Assembly: GCF_004342985.1 (NCBI RefSeq)
Contig: NZ_SMBO01000006.1
Coordinates: forward strand, 372,001-436,000
Direction: 5' to 3'
From: Novosphingobium sp. PhB57
GTDB taxonomy: Bacteria > Pseudomonadota > Alphaproteobacteria > Sphingomonadales > Sphingomonadaceae
DNA length: 64,000 bases
The notes under the pieces are model-generated. The model saw only the letters and a list, made by a program, of their open reading frames with translations. It had not been told where the DNA came from and ran no database searches. Both the position numbers and the translations under genes were made by a program. Numbering within the stretch: the first letter of the stretch is position 1; each line of letters opens with the position of its first letter. Below are positions 44,791 through 53,295 of the stretch, piece after piece.

Positions 44791-46644
44791 TTAGAAGTCC
44801 ATCCAGTCGTCCGCCGTGGCGAGCGCTTTCATAGGCTTGCGGATCGCTGCCGGCTGCATCGGCTGAGCAGGGGCGAACGAGGCCGCTGCAACCGTGCGGA
44901 CCGGCGCGCGCATGCCTTCGTGTCCGGTGCGGAACATGGAGGCACGATCCGAAAGCGAGGTGACCTCGCTGTTGAGGTTGCGTGCCGCGGCCGAGGTTTC
45001 CTCGACCATCGCCGCGTTCTGCTGCGTGGCCTGGTCCATCGTGCCGATCGTCGCGCTGATCTCGGTGATCGTCGAGGACTGCGCCTGGTTGTCGCTGGCG
45101 ATGTCGCTCAGCAGCGAGTGCACTTCGGTGACGTCGCCCGAGATGTTCTGCAGGGCGCCGTCGACGCGCTGCACCGCTTCCACGGCAGTGCCGATGTCGG
45201 TCTGGGTGGCGGTGAGCTGTTCGCGGGCGCGCTTGGCTTCCTCTTCCGAGCGCATGGCGAGCGCCGAGACCAGATCGGCCACGACTGCGAAGCCGCGACC
45301 GGCATCGCCGGCACGCCCTGCTTCGACGGCGGCGTTCATGGCCAGCACGCGGGTCTGGAAGGCGATCTTGTCGAGACCTTCGATCACCGAGTCGATGCCC
45401 TTGGCGCTTTCGCTGACGCGGCCCATGGCCTGCACGGCCTCGTCGGCGATCTCACGGCCCGAACCGACCACGTTCATCGCGCCATCGGCGCGCTGGACGG
45501 TGCGACCGGCGGCGGCGGCGGTGGCGCGCAGGCGTTCGTCCATCTGGGTGATGGCGGCGGAGGTTTCCTCAAGGCTGGCGGCGTTGCTCTCGGTGCGGCG
45601 GGCCAGGTCTTCCGAAGCCTGGGCGATTTCGCTGGAGCCGGTGCGGATGGCCACGGCGCTTTCGGCCACGGCGCCGATCAGGTCGCGCAAGGCGCCGACG
45701 GCGGAGTTGAAGTTGCTCTTCAGTTCGCCATAGGCGGGCGGGAAGTCGGCGTTGATGGTCTGGGTCAGGTCGCCTTCGCTGATCGCCTGGAGGCTGGAGC
45801 GCAAGGTGGACGTGACCAGTTCCTGTTCGCGGGCACCCTTGGCGTCCACTTCGGCGCGGCTTTCGGCGGCGGCGCGGAACTGTTCGACAGCCTCGGCGAT
45901 CTCACCGATTTCATCGCCGCGCTCGCGGTAGGGGACTTCGGCCTTGCCGCCTTCGGCGAGCGTCGAGGTGACCTGGGCGATGCGGCTCATCGGTGCGGCG
46001 ACCGAGCGGTTGATGAGCAGCCAGATGAAGACGATGAGCGCCATCGCGCCGAGCGCCAGCGTCACGCAGAGAATCATGGCGGTCTGGGCGGTCTGGGCAC
46101 CGTCTTCGGCCTTGGCGGCAACGCGTTCGCGGGTCAGTTCGATCAGCTTGTCGGTCTGCTCGATCATGTCGTGCGAGGCTTTCTTGCCGTCGCCCTTGAT
46201 GAGCGCCATGGCGCCGTCGTTGTCGCCGGCGGTGCGCAGGGCGAAGATCCGGTCGTTGACCTGGGTGAGCGCCAGGGCGCGCGTGCGCAGGTCGGCGGTT
46301 TCGGCAGCGAAGGCTTCGTCGCCGATGACCTTGTAGGCTTCGACCGACTTCAGCAGGTCCTCATCCCCGGACTTCAGGCGGTCGCGCAGGTTCTGGGCGT
46401 CGGCGGCGGAAGCGGCGTTATAGTAGCTGTAGACGATGATCCGCAGCTCCTTGACGTTGCTGATCACGTCGGTGAGCCCCGACATGCCGGCCATCCCGCG
46501 CGAGACATGCGCCTCGGCCACGGACTTCAGCTCGCGGGTCGAAAGGAAGCCGTTGATGCCGACAATGGCGATCATGATGTTGATGATCGAAAAGGCAGCC
46601 CACAATTTCTTGGGCAAACGCCAATTGTTCAGAAATTCAAGCAT
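44791..46644 (-). CDS. Methyl-accepting chemotaxis protein
   Basis: 617 residues from ATG 46644. TM1 (about 12-34), a periplasmic four-helix-type sensor (35-185), TM2 (188-212), a HAMP domain (213-265), a second HAMP-like segment around RSSLQAISEGDLTQTIN, and the cytoplasmic signalling hairpin. The hairpin tip reads IAFQTRVLAMNAAVEAGRAGDAGRGFAVVADLVSALA, a divergent version of the conserved CheA/CheW-binding region. The C-terminus has a Pro/Ala linker but no CheR-tethering pentapeptide. The ligand is unknown. A TCTATAAT element lies 54 bases upstream of the start. It sits next to flagellin. Confidence 0.93.
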   Translation of the reverse strand: MLEFLNNWRLPKKLWAAFSIINIMIAIVGINGFLSTRELKSVAEAHVSRGMAGMSGLTDVISNVKELRIIVYSYYNAASAADAQNLRDRLKSGDEDLLKSVEAYKVIGDEAFAAETADLRTRALALTQVNDRIFALRTAGDNDGAMALIKGDGKKASHDMIEQTDKLIELTRERVAAKAEDGAQTAQTAMILCVTLALGAMALIVFIWLLINRSVAAPMSRIAQVTSTLAEGGKAEVPYRERGDEIGEIAEAVEQFRAAAESRAEVDAKGAREQELVTSTLRSSLQAISEGDLTQTINADFPPAYGELKSNFNSAVGALRDLIGAVAESAVAIRTGSSEIAQASEDLARRTESNAASLEETSAAITQMDERLRATAAAAGRTVQRADGAMNVVGSGREIADEAVQAMGRVSESAKGIDSVIEGLDKIAFQTRVLAMNAAVEAGRAGDAGRGFAVVADLVSALAMRSEEEAKRAREQLTATQTDIGTAVEAVQRVDGALQNISGDVTEVHSLLSDIASDNQAQSSTITEISATIGTMDQATQQNAAMVEETSAAARNLNSEVTSLSDRASMFRTGHEGMRAPVRTVAAASFAPAQPMQPAAIRKPMKALATADDWMDF

Positions 46645-46867
46645 TTGTAGTCCAGTTCCTGCTTGGGGGGTCGGTCCCGCCGTGGGCGCGCCATTTTTAT
46701 TATAGATCGACGGGCAAATCGCGGGCGTGGGAGGCGTGGAATTCCTTGCGAAACCGCCGTGAAGACGGCCTGCGTGGCTGCGGCGCTCGATGAATTTTGG
46801 CGGCAATCTCAGGAAGGCTTCCGGTGCGTCTTCGGCCTCACCCCGCTTCATGGTTCCCGAAACGACA

Positions 46868-46899
46868 GAAGGCCGGGATGGCGAACCATCCCGGCCTTC
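46868..46899. terminator. Terminator after the flagellin gene
   Basis: Perfect 14-bp stem (gaaggccgggatgg / ccatcccggccttc) with loop cgaa, 46 bases beyond the flagellin stop on the - strand; a short T-rich stretch follows on that strand. Confidence 0.8.
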
Positions 46900-46945
46900 C
46901 AGACGACCTGCCTCCCGGCGAACCGGGAGACCATCGAACTTCCGA

Positions 46946-47836
46946 TTAACGGAAGAGCGACAGGATCGTCTGCGGCGCCTGGTTGGCGATCGACAGAGCC
47001 TGCGTGCCCAGCTGCTGCTGGACCTGAAGGGCCTGAAGGGTCGCCGATTCCTTGGCCAGGTCAGCGTCGACGAGGTTGCCCACGCCGGCAGTGACCACGT
47101 CGGTCAGCTTGCTGTTGAACGACAGCTGACCATCGATCTGACGCGAAGCCGCGCCCATCTCGCTCAGGCTGTCCTTGACCTGACCGAAGAAGGTGTCCAG
47201 CTTGCCGGTGAAGGCATCAGCCGCCGTCTTTGCCGCATCACCGTCAGTAGCAGTGCTGATGGCGTCGATGTCGGTGTTGTCAGCCGTGCCGCTCCAGGCA
47301 CCGAAAGCAGCGGTCGCCTTGGTGGTGAAGCCCTGGTTGTCCACGGTCAGGGTCTCGGCGCCCGAGATCGACTGAAGTGCACTGACCTTGCCGTCGGTAG
47401 CTACTGCGACGCCGGTGTCCTTCAGCAGGTTCGTACCGTTGAAGTCCGAACCGTCGATGATCGTGCCGATCTGCTTCTTCAGAGCGACCAGATCCTTGGC
47501 GATCGCCTTGCGGCTTTCTGCGTCCAGACCTGCGTCCGACGTTTCGAGAGTCTTCGACTTCATCTCGTTGACGAGGTCGGAGATCTGCTCGGCACCGGCA
47601 ACAGCAACGTCCGTGACGCTCTTGGCGTTGTTGAGCGAGGTGGTGACCGCGCTCAGCTTGCCGAGGTCGCCGCGAAGCGTCTGGGCAACCGTGTACTTTG
47701 CCGAATCGTCCTTGGTCGAAGCGACATTGAAGCCGGTGTTGATGCGGCTCTGCACGGTGTTCATGCCCTTGTTGGTCGCGTTGAGGCTCTGGAGAGCGGC
47801 CATTGCGCCAGCATTGGTGTTAACCGAAAACGCCAT
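46946..47836 (-). CDS. fliC: Flagellin
   Basis: 296 residues, a short flagellin. The conserved D0/D1 termini are intact: MAFSVNTNAGAMAALQSLNATN at the N-terminus and ALQVQQQLGTQALSIANQAPQTILSLFR at the C-terminus. The surface-exposed central part (about 140-200) is brief and Ala/Thr/Asp-rich. It is secreted through the flagellar export gate and polymerises into the filament. AAGGAAG precedes the ATG, and a TTCCTAAAAT element lies 91 bases upstream. Alphaproteobacteria usually regulate flagellin translation with FlbT, encoded 13.7 kb to the right; its partner FlaF was not found. Confidence 0.97.
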   Translation of the reverse strand: MAFSVNTNAGAMAALQSLNATNKGMNTVQSRINTGFNVASTKDDSAKYTVAQTLRGDLGKLSAVTTSLNNAKSVTDVAVAGAEQISDLVNEMKSKTLETSDAGLDAESRKAIAKDLVALKKQIGTIIDGSDFNGTNLLKDTGVAVATDGKVSALQSISGAETLTVDNQGFTTKATAAFGAWSGTADNTDIDAISTATDGDAAKTAADAFTGKLDTFFGQVKDSLSEMGAASRQIDGQLSFNSKLTDVVTAGVGNLVDADLAKESATLQALQVQQQLGTQALSIANQAPQTILSLFR

Positions 47837-47927
47837 TGTATCTTCCTTCTAGAATACAGGCCAAGTTCTGCGGCCAGATAGCGGAAGCGCCGCCATGCGC
47901 GCAGCTGGTTCTTCCGGCTGCATGTTC

Positions 47928-47937
47928 ATTTTAGGAA
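47928..47937 (-). promoter_or_regulatory. TTCCTAAAAT element upstream of flagellin
   Basis: On the - strand, 91 bases before the flagellin ATG. It matches the TTCCTAnAAT element found before flgE and fliL. A weak sigma-54-like GG-N10-GC pair closer to the gene (47881-47894) is an alternative. Confidence 0.4.
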
Positions 47938-48006
47938 GACGGAAGAAGCCTTCGGATTTTCTGGAAGAAAAATTTTCTCGTTTCGATCCGGTGTATCGTT
48001 ACCCCT

Positions 48007-48084
48007 CGTCATTGCGAGCGTAGCGAAGCAATCCAGGGCGGCTTGAGACCGACTCTGGATTGCTTCGCTACGCTCGCAATGACG
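48007..48084. repeat. 30-bp perfect inverted repeat (dispersed intergenic palindrome)
   Basis: Left arm 48007-48036 and right arm 48055-48084 are exact reverse complements (starting cgtcattgcgagcgtagcga) around an 18-bp centre, with partial complementarity continuing outward. The motif resembles widespread repeats whose translation is annotated as spurious HCERSEAIQ-type ORFs. It is the main content of the 369-bp gap between flagellin (start 47836) and flgH (stop 48206). Confidence 0.9.
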
Positions 48085-48205
48085 AAATGGGGGATGAACG
48101 ACGCGTGGGTTTCGGTTAGCGCGGTTTAAGGACTTTGCAAATACGCAGAAGACCCCTCCGGCTGCTGCCGGAGAGGTGCAATTCACATCGCAATAGTACG
48201 CCTCG

Positions 48206-48979
48206 TCAGAACGGGAAGAGGGCGTCGTAGATCTGTTGTCCCCAGCGCGCCTGCTGCGCGTCGGTGAGCTGGCCGCGGCCGCCGTAGCTGATGCGGGCCT
48301 CCGCGATCTGGGAGTGCTTGATCGAATTGTCGCGGGCGATGTCCTCGGGCCGGATCACGCCGGTGACGACCAGCTCGCGCAGCTCGTAGTTGACGCGGAC
48401 TTCCTGCTTGCCGCGGATCTGGAGGTTGCCGTTGGGCAGCACGCCGATGACGGTGGCGGCCACGGTCATGTTGATCTGCTCGCTGCGGGTGGTGTTGCCG
48501 ACCCCGGTGGCGCTGGACTTCGAATCCGTGCTGACCAGTTTCGAGGGGTCTGGGTTGCCGGGCAGGATCTTGGGGATCACCGTTTCCAGACCGAGCAGGG
48601 CGGCGATGCCGCTGTTCTCGCTGCCGTTGCGGGTGCGCGTGGTCGAGTTCGCGACTTGCGCATTGTCGGCGATGTTGATGCGGATCGTCACGATGTCGCC
48701 CACGCGCGAGGCGCGCTGGTCGCGGAAGAAGGCACCGCCGCCGGTACGGAACAGGGAAGCGCCGCGCGCCGCGTCGGCCTGCTGACCGCCCGCCGCCAGT
48801 GCCCGGTCGTCCACCGAGTGGTTGCCGATCGAGGGTTCGAGGCGCGGGGCGACCGGGTCCTCGGCTTCCGACATCTTCGGCGCCTTGCCGACGTTCTTGA
48901 GCCGGCCCACCGAGCCGCAGCCCGAAACCAGGCTGGCGGCGAGGATCACGGAAGCGACGGTTGCGAAGCGGTTGTTCAC
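48206..48979 (-). CDS. flgH: FlgH, flagellar L-ring lipoprotein
   Basis: 257 residues. A lipoprotein signal ends in LVSGC with the lipidated Cys at 21. The conserved core includes SLFRTGGGAFFRDQRASRVGDIVTIRI, the GxGxTxR-like region (SSATGVGNTTRSE), LPNGNLQIRGKQEVRVNYE and VRPEDIARDNSI-type segment (GVIRPEDIARDNSIKHSQI), ending in YDALFPF. It forms the outer-membrane bushing for the rod. It is the last gene of flgF-flgG-flgA-flgH, with 11 bases after flgA. The P-ring gene flgI is not in the window. Confidence 0.97.
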   Translation of the reverse strand: MNNRFATVASVILAASLVSGCGSVGRLKNVGKAPKMSEAEDPVAPRLEPSIGNHSVDDRALAAGGQQADAARGASLFRTGGGAFFRDQRASRVGDIVTIRINIADNAQVANSTTRTRNGSENSGIAALLGLETVIPKILPGNPDPSKLVSTDSKSSATGVGNTTRSEQINMTVAATVIGVLPNGNLQIRGKQEVRVNYELRELVVTGVIRPEDIARDNSIKHSQIAEARISYGGRGQLTDAQQARWGQQIYDALFPF

Positions 48980-48990
48980 GGCCAGTCTCC

Positions 48991-49428
48991 CTACTGCGCG
49001 GTGATGCGCACGTCGCCCGAGCCTTCGGCCACGGCGTCGAGCGTGCGGTTGGTGGCAAGGTTGAGCACGCGCACCTGCTCGCCCTTGGTACCGTCGCTGA
49101 GCGCGCGCCCGGGCGAGGAAATCTTCAGGTTGCCGGACACGAGCGAGATGGTCACCGCTTCCCCGCGGCGCACGAGACGCGGCGGGGTGAGGTCGGTGGA
49201 GCGCACGGGCGCGCCCGCGTTGAGGCGGCGCACCGCCTCCTGCCCCGCCGCTTCGGCCGGGCTCAGCGCATTGCGCGCAATGGCCGGGAAGACCGGGGCG
49301 GTGACGAAGTCCGCCTTCGACAGCACTTCGCCGCGTTCGACGGTGCGGGCGAGGACGGGCGCCGCTTCCCCGGCGGGAATCGCCGGGGCGGCGGCCAGTG
49401 CCGGGGCGAGAAGGAGTGCGGTGAGCAT
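48991..49428 (-). CDS. flgA: FlgA, P-ring assembly chaperone
   Basis: 145 residues. A short signal peptide (MLTALLLAPALAAAPA) is followed by an SAF domain: VLARTVERGEVLSKADFV, AAGQEAVRRLNAGAPVRSTDL, VRRGEAVTISLVSGNLKISSPGRAL, and the terminal VLNLATNRTLDAVAEGSG. It assists polymerisation of FlgI in the periplasm. It is shorter than many FlgA proteins because the N-terminal domain is missing, a common alphaproteobacterial form. Four bases separate it from flgG. Confidence 0.92.
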   Translation of the reverse strand: MLTALLLAPALAAAPAIPAGEAAPVLARTVERGEVLSKADFVTAPVFPAIARNALSPAEAAGQEAVRRLNAGAPVRSTDLTPPRLVRRGEAVTISLVSGNLKISSPGRALSDGTKGEQVRVLNLATNRTLDAVAEGSGDVRITAQ

Positions 49429-49432
49429 GGCT

Positions 49433-50218
49433 TCAGCTGATCTGCGTGGAGGTCTGGAGCATCTCGTCCGCGGTCTTGAGCACGCGGCTGTTCATCTCGT
49501 AGGCGCGCTGCGCGGTGATGAGCGAGGTGATTTCCGAGACCGGATTGACGTTCGAGGCTTCGATGAAGCCCTGGCTCAGCGTGCCGAACGAAGGCTGGCC
49601 CGGCGTCGAGACGGTGGGCTGGCCGGATGCGCCGGTTTCCAGGAACAGGTTCGAGCCGATCGCTTCCAGGCCGGCCTCGTTGACGAAAGTGGCCAGTTCG
49701 AGCTGGCCGACGGTCTGGAGTTCGGCCTGGCCGGCGATCTTCACTTGCACTTCGCCGGACTTCGAGACGGTCACGTCGAGCGCGCCCTGCGGGATCGTGA
49801 TGTTCGGCTGGACGAGGTAGCCGTCGGTGGTGACGAGTTCGCCCTGGTCCGAAAGCTGGAAAGAACCGGCGCGGGTATAGCCGACGTCGCCCGAGGGCAT
49901 GGTGATCTGGAAATAGCCGGGGCCGTCGATCGCCATGTCATACGTGTTGCCGGTATTGGTCAGCGCGCCCTGTTCGGTGATGCGGTAGACGCCGCCCGTG
50001 CGGACGCCCGCGCCGATCTGGATGCCGGTCGGCACTTTGGTGCCGCTGTCGCTGGTATTGGCGCCGGGGCGCGAGACCTGCTGGTAGAGCAGGTCCTGAA
50101 ACTCCGCGCGCTGACGCTTGAACGCGGTGGTGTTCATGTTGGCGATGTTGTTCGAGATGACGTCGACGTTGGTCTGTTGGGCAAGCATGCCCGTCGAAGC
50201 GATGGAGAGCGAACGCAT
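49433..50218 (-). CDS. flgG: FlgG, distal rod protein
   Basis: 261 residues, the standard FlgG length. The N-terminal MRSLSIASTGMLAQQTNVDVISNNIANMNT and the C-terminal EITSLITAQRAYEMNSRVLKTADEMLQ are the rod/hook signature helices; the central part includes GIQIGAGVRTGGVYRITEQGALTNTGNTYDMAIDGPGYFQI. It polymerises into the distal rod passing the L and P rings. Second gene of the leftward operon, 55 bases after flgF, where a separate ribosome-binding site is available. Confidence 0.97.
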   Translation of the reverse strand: MRSLSIASTGMLAQQTNVDVISNNIANMNTTAFKRQRAEFQDLLYQQVSRPGANTSDSGTKVPTGIQIGAGVRTGGVYRITEQGALTNTGNTYDMAIDGPGYFQITMPSGDVGYTRAGSFQLSDQGELVTTDGYLVQPNITIPQGALDVTVSKSGEVQVKIAGQAELQTVGQLELATFVNEAGLEAIGSNLFLETGASGQPTVSTPGQPSFGTLSQGFIEASNVNPVSEITSLITAQRAYEMNSRVLKTADEMLQTSTQIS

Positions 50219-50273
50219 GATGGCTCCTCGTTAGAAAGGGATAGGCGTGAAAATGCTGTAAGGACGCAGGCCG

Positions 50274-51017
50274 TCAGCTGACCCGGCTCAGCCGGTCGAT
50301 CGCCCGCTTGCGCATGTCGTTGAGATCGGCGGAGAGGCGCTGGCTGGTCTGGTAGGAGCGCAGGATCTCGACCATGTGCGTGGTCTCGGTGATCGGCTCG
50401 ACATTGGAGGCTTCCACCCCGCCGGTCTTGAGCTTGGTCTGCGCCGCCGTGAGCATGCGGCCGTTAGTGCCGGTCATCATGCCGTCGCCGCGCGGCTCCA
50501 GCATGTTCTCGTCGGCAAAGTTGGTCACGGCAAGGCGGCCGACCGGGCCGTCTCCCACCATGACCGAGCCGTCCTCGGTGATCGTCACCTGGTTGAGCTG
50601 GTCGGTGGGCACGGCGATCGGCTGGCCGTTTTCGTCCAGCAGCCGCTGGCCGCCCGACGTCGCCAGTTCGCCCGTGCTCAGGATCTTCACGAAGCCCGCG
50701 CGCGTATAAGCGACGCCGCCTTCGGGAGTCTCGACATTGAGGTAGCCGGGGCCGTCGATCATGACGTCCAGCGCATTGCCGGTCGACTGGAACGCGCCTT
50801 GCGACGTGTCGTGTACCGCGCCGAAATCCAGGACGAAGGAGGTCTTGCGCGCATCCTCCACCGGAGCGTCCTTCACCGTCTCGACATATTCGTGGAACAG
50901 CGCCTGCTCGCGCTTGTACCCCACGGTACTGGTGTTCGCCATGTTGTTGGCGGTGATGTCGAGCTGACGGCGCAGGGCCTGCTCGTGGCTCAGCAGAACG
51001 AAGGAAGAGACGTCCAT
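50274..51017 (-). CDS. flgF: FlgF, proximal rod protein
   Basis: 247 residues. MDVSSFVLLSHEQALRRQLDITANNMANTST at the N-terminus, YLNVETPEGGVAYTRAGFVKI and LEPRGDGMMTGTNGR in the body, and MVEILRSYQTSQRLSADLNDMRKRAI at the C-terminus match FlgF rod proteins. First gene of the leftward operon, divergent from fliL; the shared 147-bp spacer contains a TTCCTATAAT element on the fliL side whose reverse complement reads CTATTATAGG, so it may serve both directions. Confidence 0.93.
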   Translation of the reverse strand: MDVSSFVLLSHEQALRRQLDITANNMANTSTVGYKREQALFHEYVETVKDAPVEDARKTSFVLDFGAVHDTSQGAFQSTGNALDVMIDGPGYLNVETPEGGVAYTRAGFVKILSTGELATSGGQRLLDENGQPIAVPTDQLNQVTITEDGSVMVGDGPVGRLAVTNFADENMLEPRGDGMMTGTNGRMLTAAQTKLKTGGVEASNVEPITETTHMVEILRSYQTSQRLSADLNDMRKRAIDRLSRVS

Positions 51018-51077
51018 TCAAGCACCTTGCGAAAAAGTTCCAGATATTCGGCGCTAGGCAGATTTTGCCGTGTAGCT

Positions 51078-51087
51078 TTCCTATAAT
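51078..51087 (+). promoter_or_regulatory. TTCCTATAAT element upstream of fliL
   Basis: 77 bases before the fliL start. It contains a perfect TATAAT core and extends to the near-palindrome CTATAATAG, which could also read toward flgF. No clear -35 box was seen. Confidence 0.45.
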
Positions 51088-51164
51088 AGAGGCGAAATCG
51101 CGAAAGCGGATGCGCCGACACCATTTCGGTGAAGCGCGCATCCCGACAGCCAAGGGGATGAAAG

Positions 51165-51677
51165 TTGTCCAGCGACGACGTGATCGACATTACGGCGGTC
51201 GATGTGCCGGAGCCCAAGAAGTCCGGCCGGAAAATGCTGGTGATCGGCGGGGCCGCGGTCCTGGCGCTGCTTGCGGGCGGCGGCGGGGCCTGGTGGTTCA
51301 TGCGCGGCGGCGACAGCGCCGAGGCAAGCGGCGAGCACGAGGCCGCGGCGGAAGCGCCGGAGGGTGAAGCCGGGTCTTCATCCTATATCGAAGTGCCGCC
51401 GATGATCGTAAACTTGCGCGGCAGTGACAGCCAGGCGCGCTTCCTGAAGCTGCGTTTCATCATCGTTGCGGCAGACGGCAAGACCGACAAGGTCAAGGAC
51501 AAGCTGCCGGCGGTGCTCGATGCGCTGCAGCCCTTCCTGCGCGAGCTGCGCCCGGACGATCTCAACGGGTCGGCCGCGGTGTTCCGCATCAAGGAAGAGA
51601 TGATGACGCGCGCCACCCAGGCGCTCGGCGCGGGCATGGTCAAGGACGTGCTGATCCAGGACCTCGTCCAGCAATGA
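51165..51677 (+). CDS. fliL: FliL, stator-associated flagellar protein
   Basis: 170 residues, TTG start (AGGGG eight bases upstream; the nearby ATG 51158 is out of frame). A short cytoplasmic tail, one transmembrane helix (about 24-46), an Ala/Glu-rich linker, then the FliL periplasmic domain (about 70-170) with IEVPPMIVNLRG, ARFLKLRFIIVA and the C-terminal VKDVLIQDLVQQ. It surrounds the stator units and stabilises torque generation. The stop overlaps fliM by four bases. Confidence 0.93.
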   Translation: MSSDDVIDITAVDVPEPKKSGRKMLVIGGAAVLALLAGGGGAWWFMRGGDSAEASGEHEAAAEAPEGEAGSSSYIEVPPMIVNLRGSDSQARFLKLRFIIVAADGKTDKVKDKLPAVLDALQPFLRELRPDDLNGSAAVFRIKEEMMTRATQALGAGMVKDVLIQDLVQQ

Positions 51678-52693
51678 GCGACGACTTCGACGACTTCGTC
51701 CTCCCCGATCCGCCCAAGATGGGCGCGATCAACGACGACATGTTCGACCAGGCCGGTATCGATGCCCTGTTCGGGTTCGACAGCGACATGCCCACCCAGC
51801 CCAAGAGCGGGTTGAAGGCCATGATCGAGTCCAACGTGATCAGCCACGAGCGCCTGCCCATGCTGGAAGTGGTGTGCGAGCGCATGGTGCGCTCTTTCGC
51901 CACGAGCATGCGCAACCTCACCTCGGACGCGATCGACGTCAGCCTGGAGGAAATCACCTCCACCCGCTTCGGCGAATTCATGAACCATGTGGCGCTCCCG
52001 GCGATGTTCGGCGTGTTCCAGGTGACCGAGTGGGAGAACTACGGCGTCGTCACGGTCGATTCCGGGCTGATCTACGCCGTCGTCGATGCGCTGCTCGGCG
52101 GCCGCAAGGGTTCGCGCCCGATGCGGGTCGAGGGGCGTGCCTTCACCACGATCGAGACGATGCTGGTCGCCAAGATGGTCCAGCTTGCTCTCGACGACCT
52201 GTCGCAGGCCTTCGAAGCGATCGAGCCGGTGACCATGGTGGTCGAGCGCATGGAATCGAGCCCGCGCTTCGCCGCCATCGCCGGACCCAGCAATATTGCT
52301 GCCGTCGCCACTTTCCGTGTCGACATGGAAGGGCGCGGGGGCAAGTTCTCGGTGCTGCTGCCCTATGCCACGATGGAGCCGGTGCGCGACAAGCTGCTGC
52401 AGCGCTTCATGGGCGAAAAGCTCGGCCGCGATCGCATGTGGGCGGCGCACATGGCCAGTGAACTCTACAATACCGAAGTCACCGTGGACGTCGTGCTCGG
52501 CGAAAAGCAGATGAGCCTGCGCGACGTCATGACTCTCAAGGTGGGGCAGACCATCGCCCTCAGCCACAGCCCGAACGATGCGCTTCAGGTCCAGTGCGGC
52601 GGTGTACCGCTGGGCCGCGCGCATATCGGCCAGCGTTCGAGCAATATCGCCATTCGCATGGCCACCGACATTTCCAAGGGGTATCCGAAATGA
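51674..52693 (+). CDS. fliM: FliM, flagellar motor switch protein
   Basis: 339 residues. An acidic N-terminus (SDDFDDFVLPDPPKM) differs from the usual LSQDEIDALL CheY-binding peptide, but DQAGIDALFGFD shortly after may replace it. The middle domain carries ERLPMLEVVCERMVRSFATSMRNL and FAITVDSGLIYAVVDALLGG-type residues (VVTVDSGLIYAVVDALLGG); the C-terminal SpoA domain has VVLGEKQMSLRDVMTLKVGQTIAL and RAHIGQRSSNIAIRM. It forms the C-ring switch that binds CheY-P. It overlaps both neighbours by four bases. Confidence 0.95.
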   Translation: MSDDFDDFVLPDPPKMGAINDDMFDQAGIDALFGFDSDMPTQPKSGLKAMIESNVISHERLPMLEVVCERMVRSFATSMRNLTSDAIDVSLEEITSTRFGEFMNHVALPAMFGVFQVTEWENYGVVTVDSGLIYAVVDALLGGRKGSRPMRVEGRAFTTIETMLVAKMVQLALDDLSQAFEAIEPVTMVVERMESSPRFAAIAGPSNIAAVATFRVDMEGRGGKFSVLLPYATMEPVRDKLLQRFMGEKLGRDRMWAAHMASELYNTEVTVDVVLGEKQMSLRDVMTLKVGQTIALSHSPNDALQVQCGGVPLGRAHIGQRSSNIAIRMATDISKGYPK

Positions 52694-53295
52694 CTTTCGC
52701 CACCATGATCAATGTCGTGCTGATCCTGCTTTGCGTATCCGTGCTGGTGCAGAGCGCCCGCATGGGGCGCCGCATGAAGCAGCTGCGCGACACCCAGATT
52801 TCCGAAAGCGTGACCCAGATCGACCGCGCCACCAGCCAGGCCCGCGTCGTGCTGGGCGATCTCAAGCGCGTCCTGTCCACCGACGGCGCCGCCCAGGCCA
52901 GCGCCATTGCCGCGGCCGAGGAAATCCGCGATGAGCTGACCCTGATGGTGGGTATCGGCAATGCCGTGGCCGACCGTATCATGGATGCGGCCGCGCAGAC
53001 CCCCAAGGTCGAGGAAGCGGCGCCGAAGAAGCGCGCCGTCCGCAAGCCCCGCGCCGCCAAGCCCAAGACGGCCGCCAAGACCGCTCCCAAGGCTGCTGCA
53101 GCCAAGTCCAGCGACGCGGAAAAGGTCGTTGCCGGCATTCTCGAAGCCGAGAAGGTAGTCGCTCCTGCCCGCACCCGTTCGCGCCGCAAGGTTGCCGTTC
53201 CGGCCGCCATCAACGACGTGACCCGCGGCGACACCACCGGCGTCGTGCGCGACATCGCTGCCGCCCGCGCATCGCGTGAAAGCGCGGTTGCATGA
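52690..53295 (+). CDS. DUF6468 flagellar-locus protein
   Basis: 201 residues from ATG 52690 (overlaps the fliM stop). An N-terminal membrane anchor (MTFATMINVVLILLCVSVLVQ) is followed by a coiled-coil (RMGRRMKQLRDTQISESVTQIDRATSQARVVLGDLKRVL) and a Lys/Ala/Pro-rich tail (about 108-150). The N-terminal pattern fits DUF6468, found beside fliL/fliM and motE-like genes in alphaproteobacteria. Its role is not established; its anchor, coiled coil and location suggest a motor or switch-associated scaffold. The stop overlaps the next gene (ATGA). Confidence 0.78.
   Translation: MTFATMINVVLILLCVSVLVQSARMGRRMKQLRDTQISESVTQIDRATSQARVVLGDLKRVLSTDGAAQASAIAAAEEIRDELTLMVGIGNAVADRIMDAAAQTPKVEEAAPKKRAVRKPRAAKPKTAAKTAPKAAAAKSSDAEKVVAGILEAEKVVAPARTRSRRKVAVPAAINDVTRGDTTGVVRDIAAARASRESAVA

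Noticed and set aside
47881..47894. Sigma-54 promoter for flagellin (GG-N10-GC)
   Set aside because: The -12 side reads CCGC rather than TTGC; kept only as a weak alternative to the TTCCTAAAAT element.
47929..48186. 86-residue ORF on the - strand (MNCTSPAAAGG...)
   Set aside because: It runs through the 30-bp inverted repeat; the RHCERSEAIQ-type sequence is the known artefact of translating such palindromes, and there is no ribosome-binding site.
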